A stretch of 64,000 nucleotides of DNA, from the NCBI GenBank assembly GCA_934465535.1, contig CAKSKV010000003.1, forward strand, positions 135,274-199,273. The letters run 5' to 3'. Positions within the stretch are counted from its first letter, which is position 1, and the number at the start of each line of letters is the position of its first letter. Below, piece after piece: positions 63,679-64,000 of this stretch. Source of the DNA: an uncultured Clostridia bacterium (GTDB lineage Bacteria; Bacillota; Clostridia; Christensenellales; QALW01). The notes under the pieces were generated by a model. It ran no database searches. It saw only the letters and a program-made list of their open reading frames with translations, and was not told the DNA's origin. The position numbers and the translations under genes were made by a program.

Positions 63679-63999
63679 TGCGCACAGCTGCCAAACCCGC
63701 AAGCCCTTGCGCGACAATGGCTTCAAGTCATTGCCGACAGGGATTCCCTCGACTGGAAGGACTACGACGCCGACACCATCTACCAGCGAGTCACCTCCAA
63801 GGTGCAGGCCGGCAGCATTGTGCTGTTCCACAACGCGGCACTCCACACACCGGAGGCGCTGCCGCGTATTCTGGAATATCTCATCAACGACGGCTACACC
63901 GTGCTGCCCATCAGTCAGCTGATCCTGACGGGGGACTATACCATCGACCACACAGGACGGCAGTTCCCGACGGAGACAGCTTCGCCCCCGCAGACATGA
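63679..63999 (+). pseudogene. 5'-truncated polysaccharide deacetylase
   Basis: The frame reads DRDSLDWKDYDADTIYQRV, then GSIVLFHNAALHTPEALPRI and GYTVLPISQLIL before a stop at 63997-63999. This is the C-terminal third of NodB-type polysaccharide deacetylases such as PdaA, which modify peptidoglycan in spores. The catalytic N-terminal motifs are missing: an in-frame stop lies at 63676-63678 and no start with a ribosome site is seen. The gene is a remnant. Between 63379 and 63678 only a small hairpin at 63408-63432 is visible. Confidence 0.8.
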
Positions 64000-64000
64000 T

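Noticed and set aside
1..64000. tRNA, rRNA and complete insertion sequences
   Set aside because: I looked for cloverleaf elements, rRNA core sequences and transposase motifs and found none I could support.

Overview
This 64 kb window looks like a chromosomal contig from an anaerobic, endospore-forming member of the Clostridia (Bacillota), probably an uncultured gut lineage. The support is a sporulation yqfC-yqfD pair, a reverse rubrerythrin, a SAM-I riboswitch on metK, a T-box leader, TTGACA/TATAAT promoters with 17-base spacing, AGGAGG-type ribosome sites and alpha-galactosidases of two families. Most of the sequence is GC-rich with GC-ending codons. A few loci (about 8.9-10.5, 21.6-22.8, 40.0-42.6 and 62.2-63.4 kb) are visibly richer in A/T and look acquired. 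No rRNA, tRNA, CRISPR array or intact insertion sequence was recognised.

Layout, left half. 1-4176 (minus) is a very large membrane-anchored repeat protein cut by the window edge, divergent from yqfCD. Then come a zinc-ribbon protein with a long leader, an InlB-type repeat surface protein, and an AbiEi/AbiEii toxin-antitoxin pair. The minus-strand F-type ATP synthase operon (atpB-E-F-H-A-G-D-C, 19.3-12.9 kb) is followed, with overlapping codons, by a nuclease-helicase fusion. Its delta subunit is only 81 residues long. Next are a PLP-dependent oxoamine synthase, a FucU-type mutarotase, two exported proteins including a putative amidase, comF, recD2, riboswitch-controlled metK and reverse rubrerythrin.

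Middle. A lipoprotein with three lamin-tail-like modules and a CotH-like region faces a phosphodiester glycosidase across a shared terminator. Then come a GH27 alpha-galactosidase, a YgjP-like metallopeptidase and an unrecognised 850-residue protein. At 40.0-42.6 kb lies an A/T-rich island with a Fic protein, a SEFIR/TIR-domain protein and a decayed serine-recombinase tail, next to an orphan beta-class adenine methyltransferase.

Right half. A sugar isomerase-like gene is followed by two acyl-CoA synthetases, a small membrane protein and an XRE-cupin regulator. Upstream of these is a complete T-box leader with no aminoacyl-tRNA synthetase behind it; its best-fitting specifier is AUC (Ile). A housekeeping minus-strand operon follows: DUF951, two tandem signal peptidases, a PHP phosphatase, a CPBP protease, rlmH and tadA. 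On the plus strand are an EamA transporter, a LacI regulator with a GH36 alpha-galactosidase, and an isolated holin-endolysin cassette. The window ends with a class II Fic gene whose promoter lies in a perfect 16-bp dyad, and a 5'-truncated polysaccharide deacetylase.
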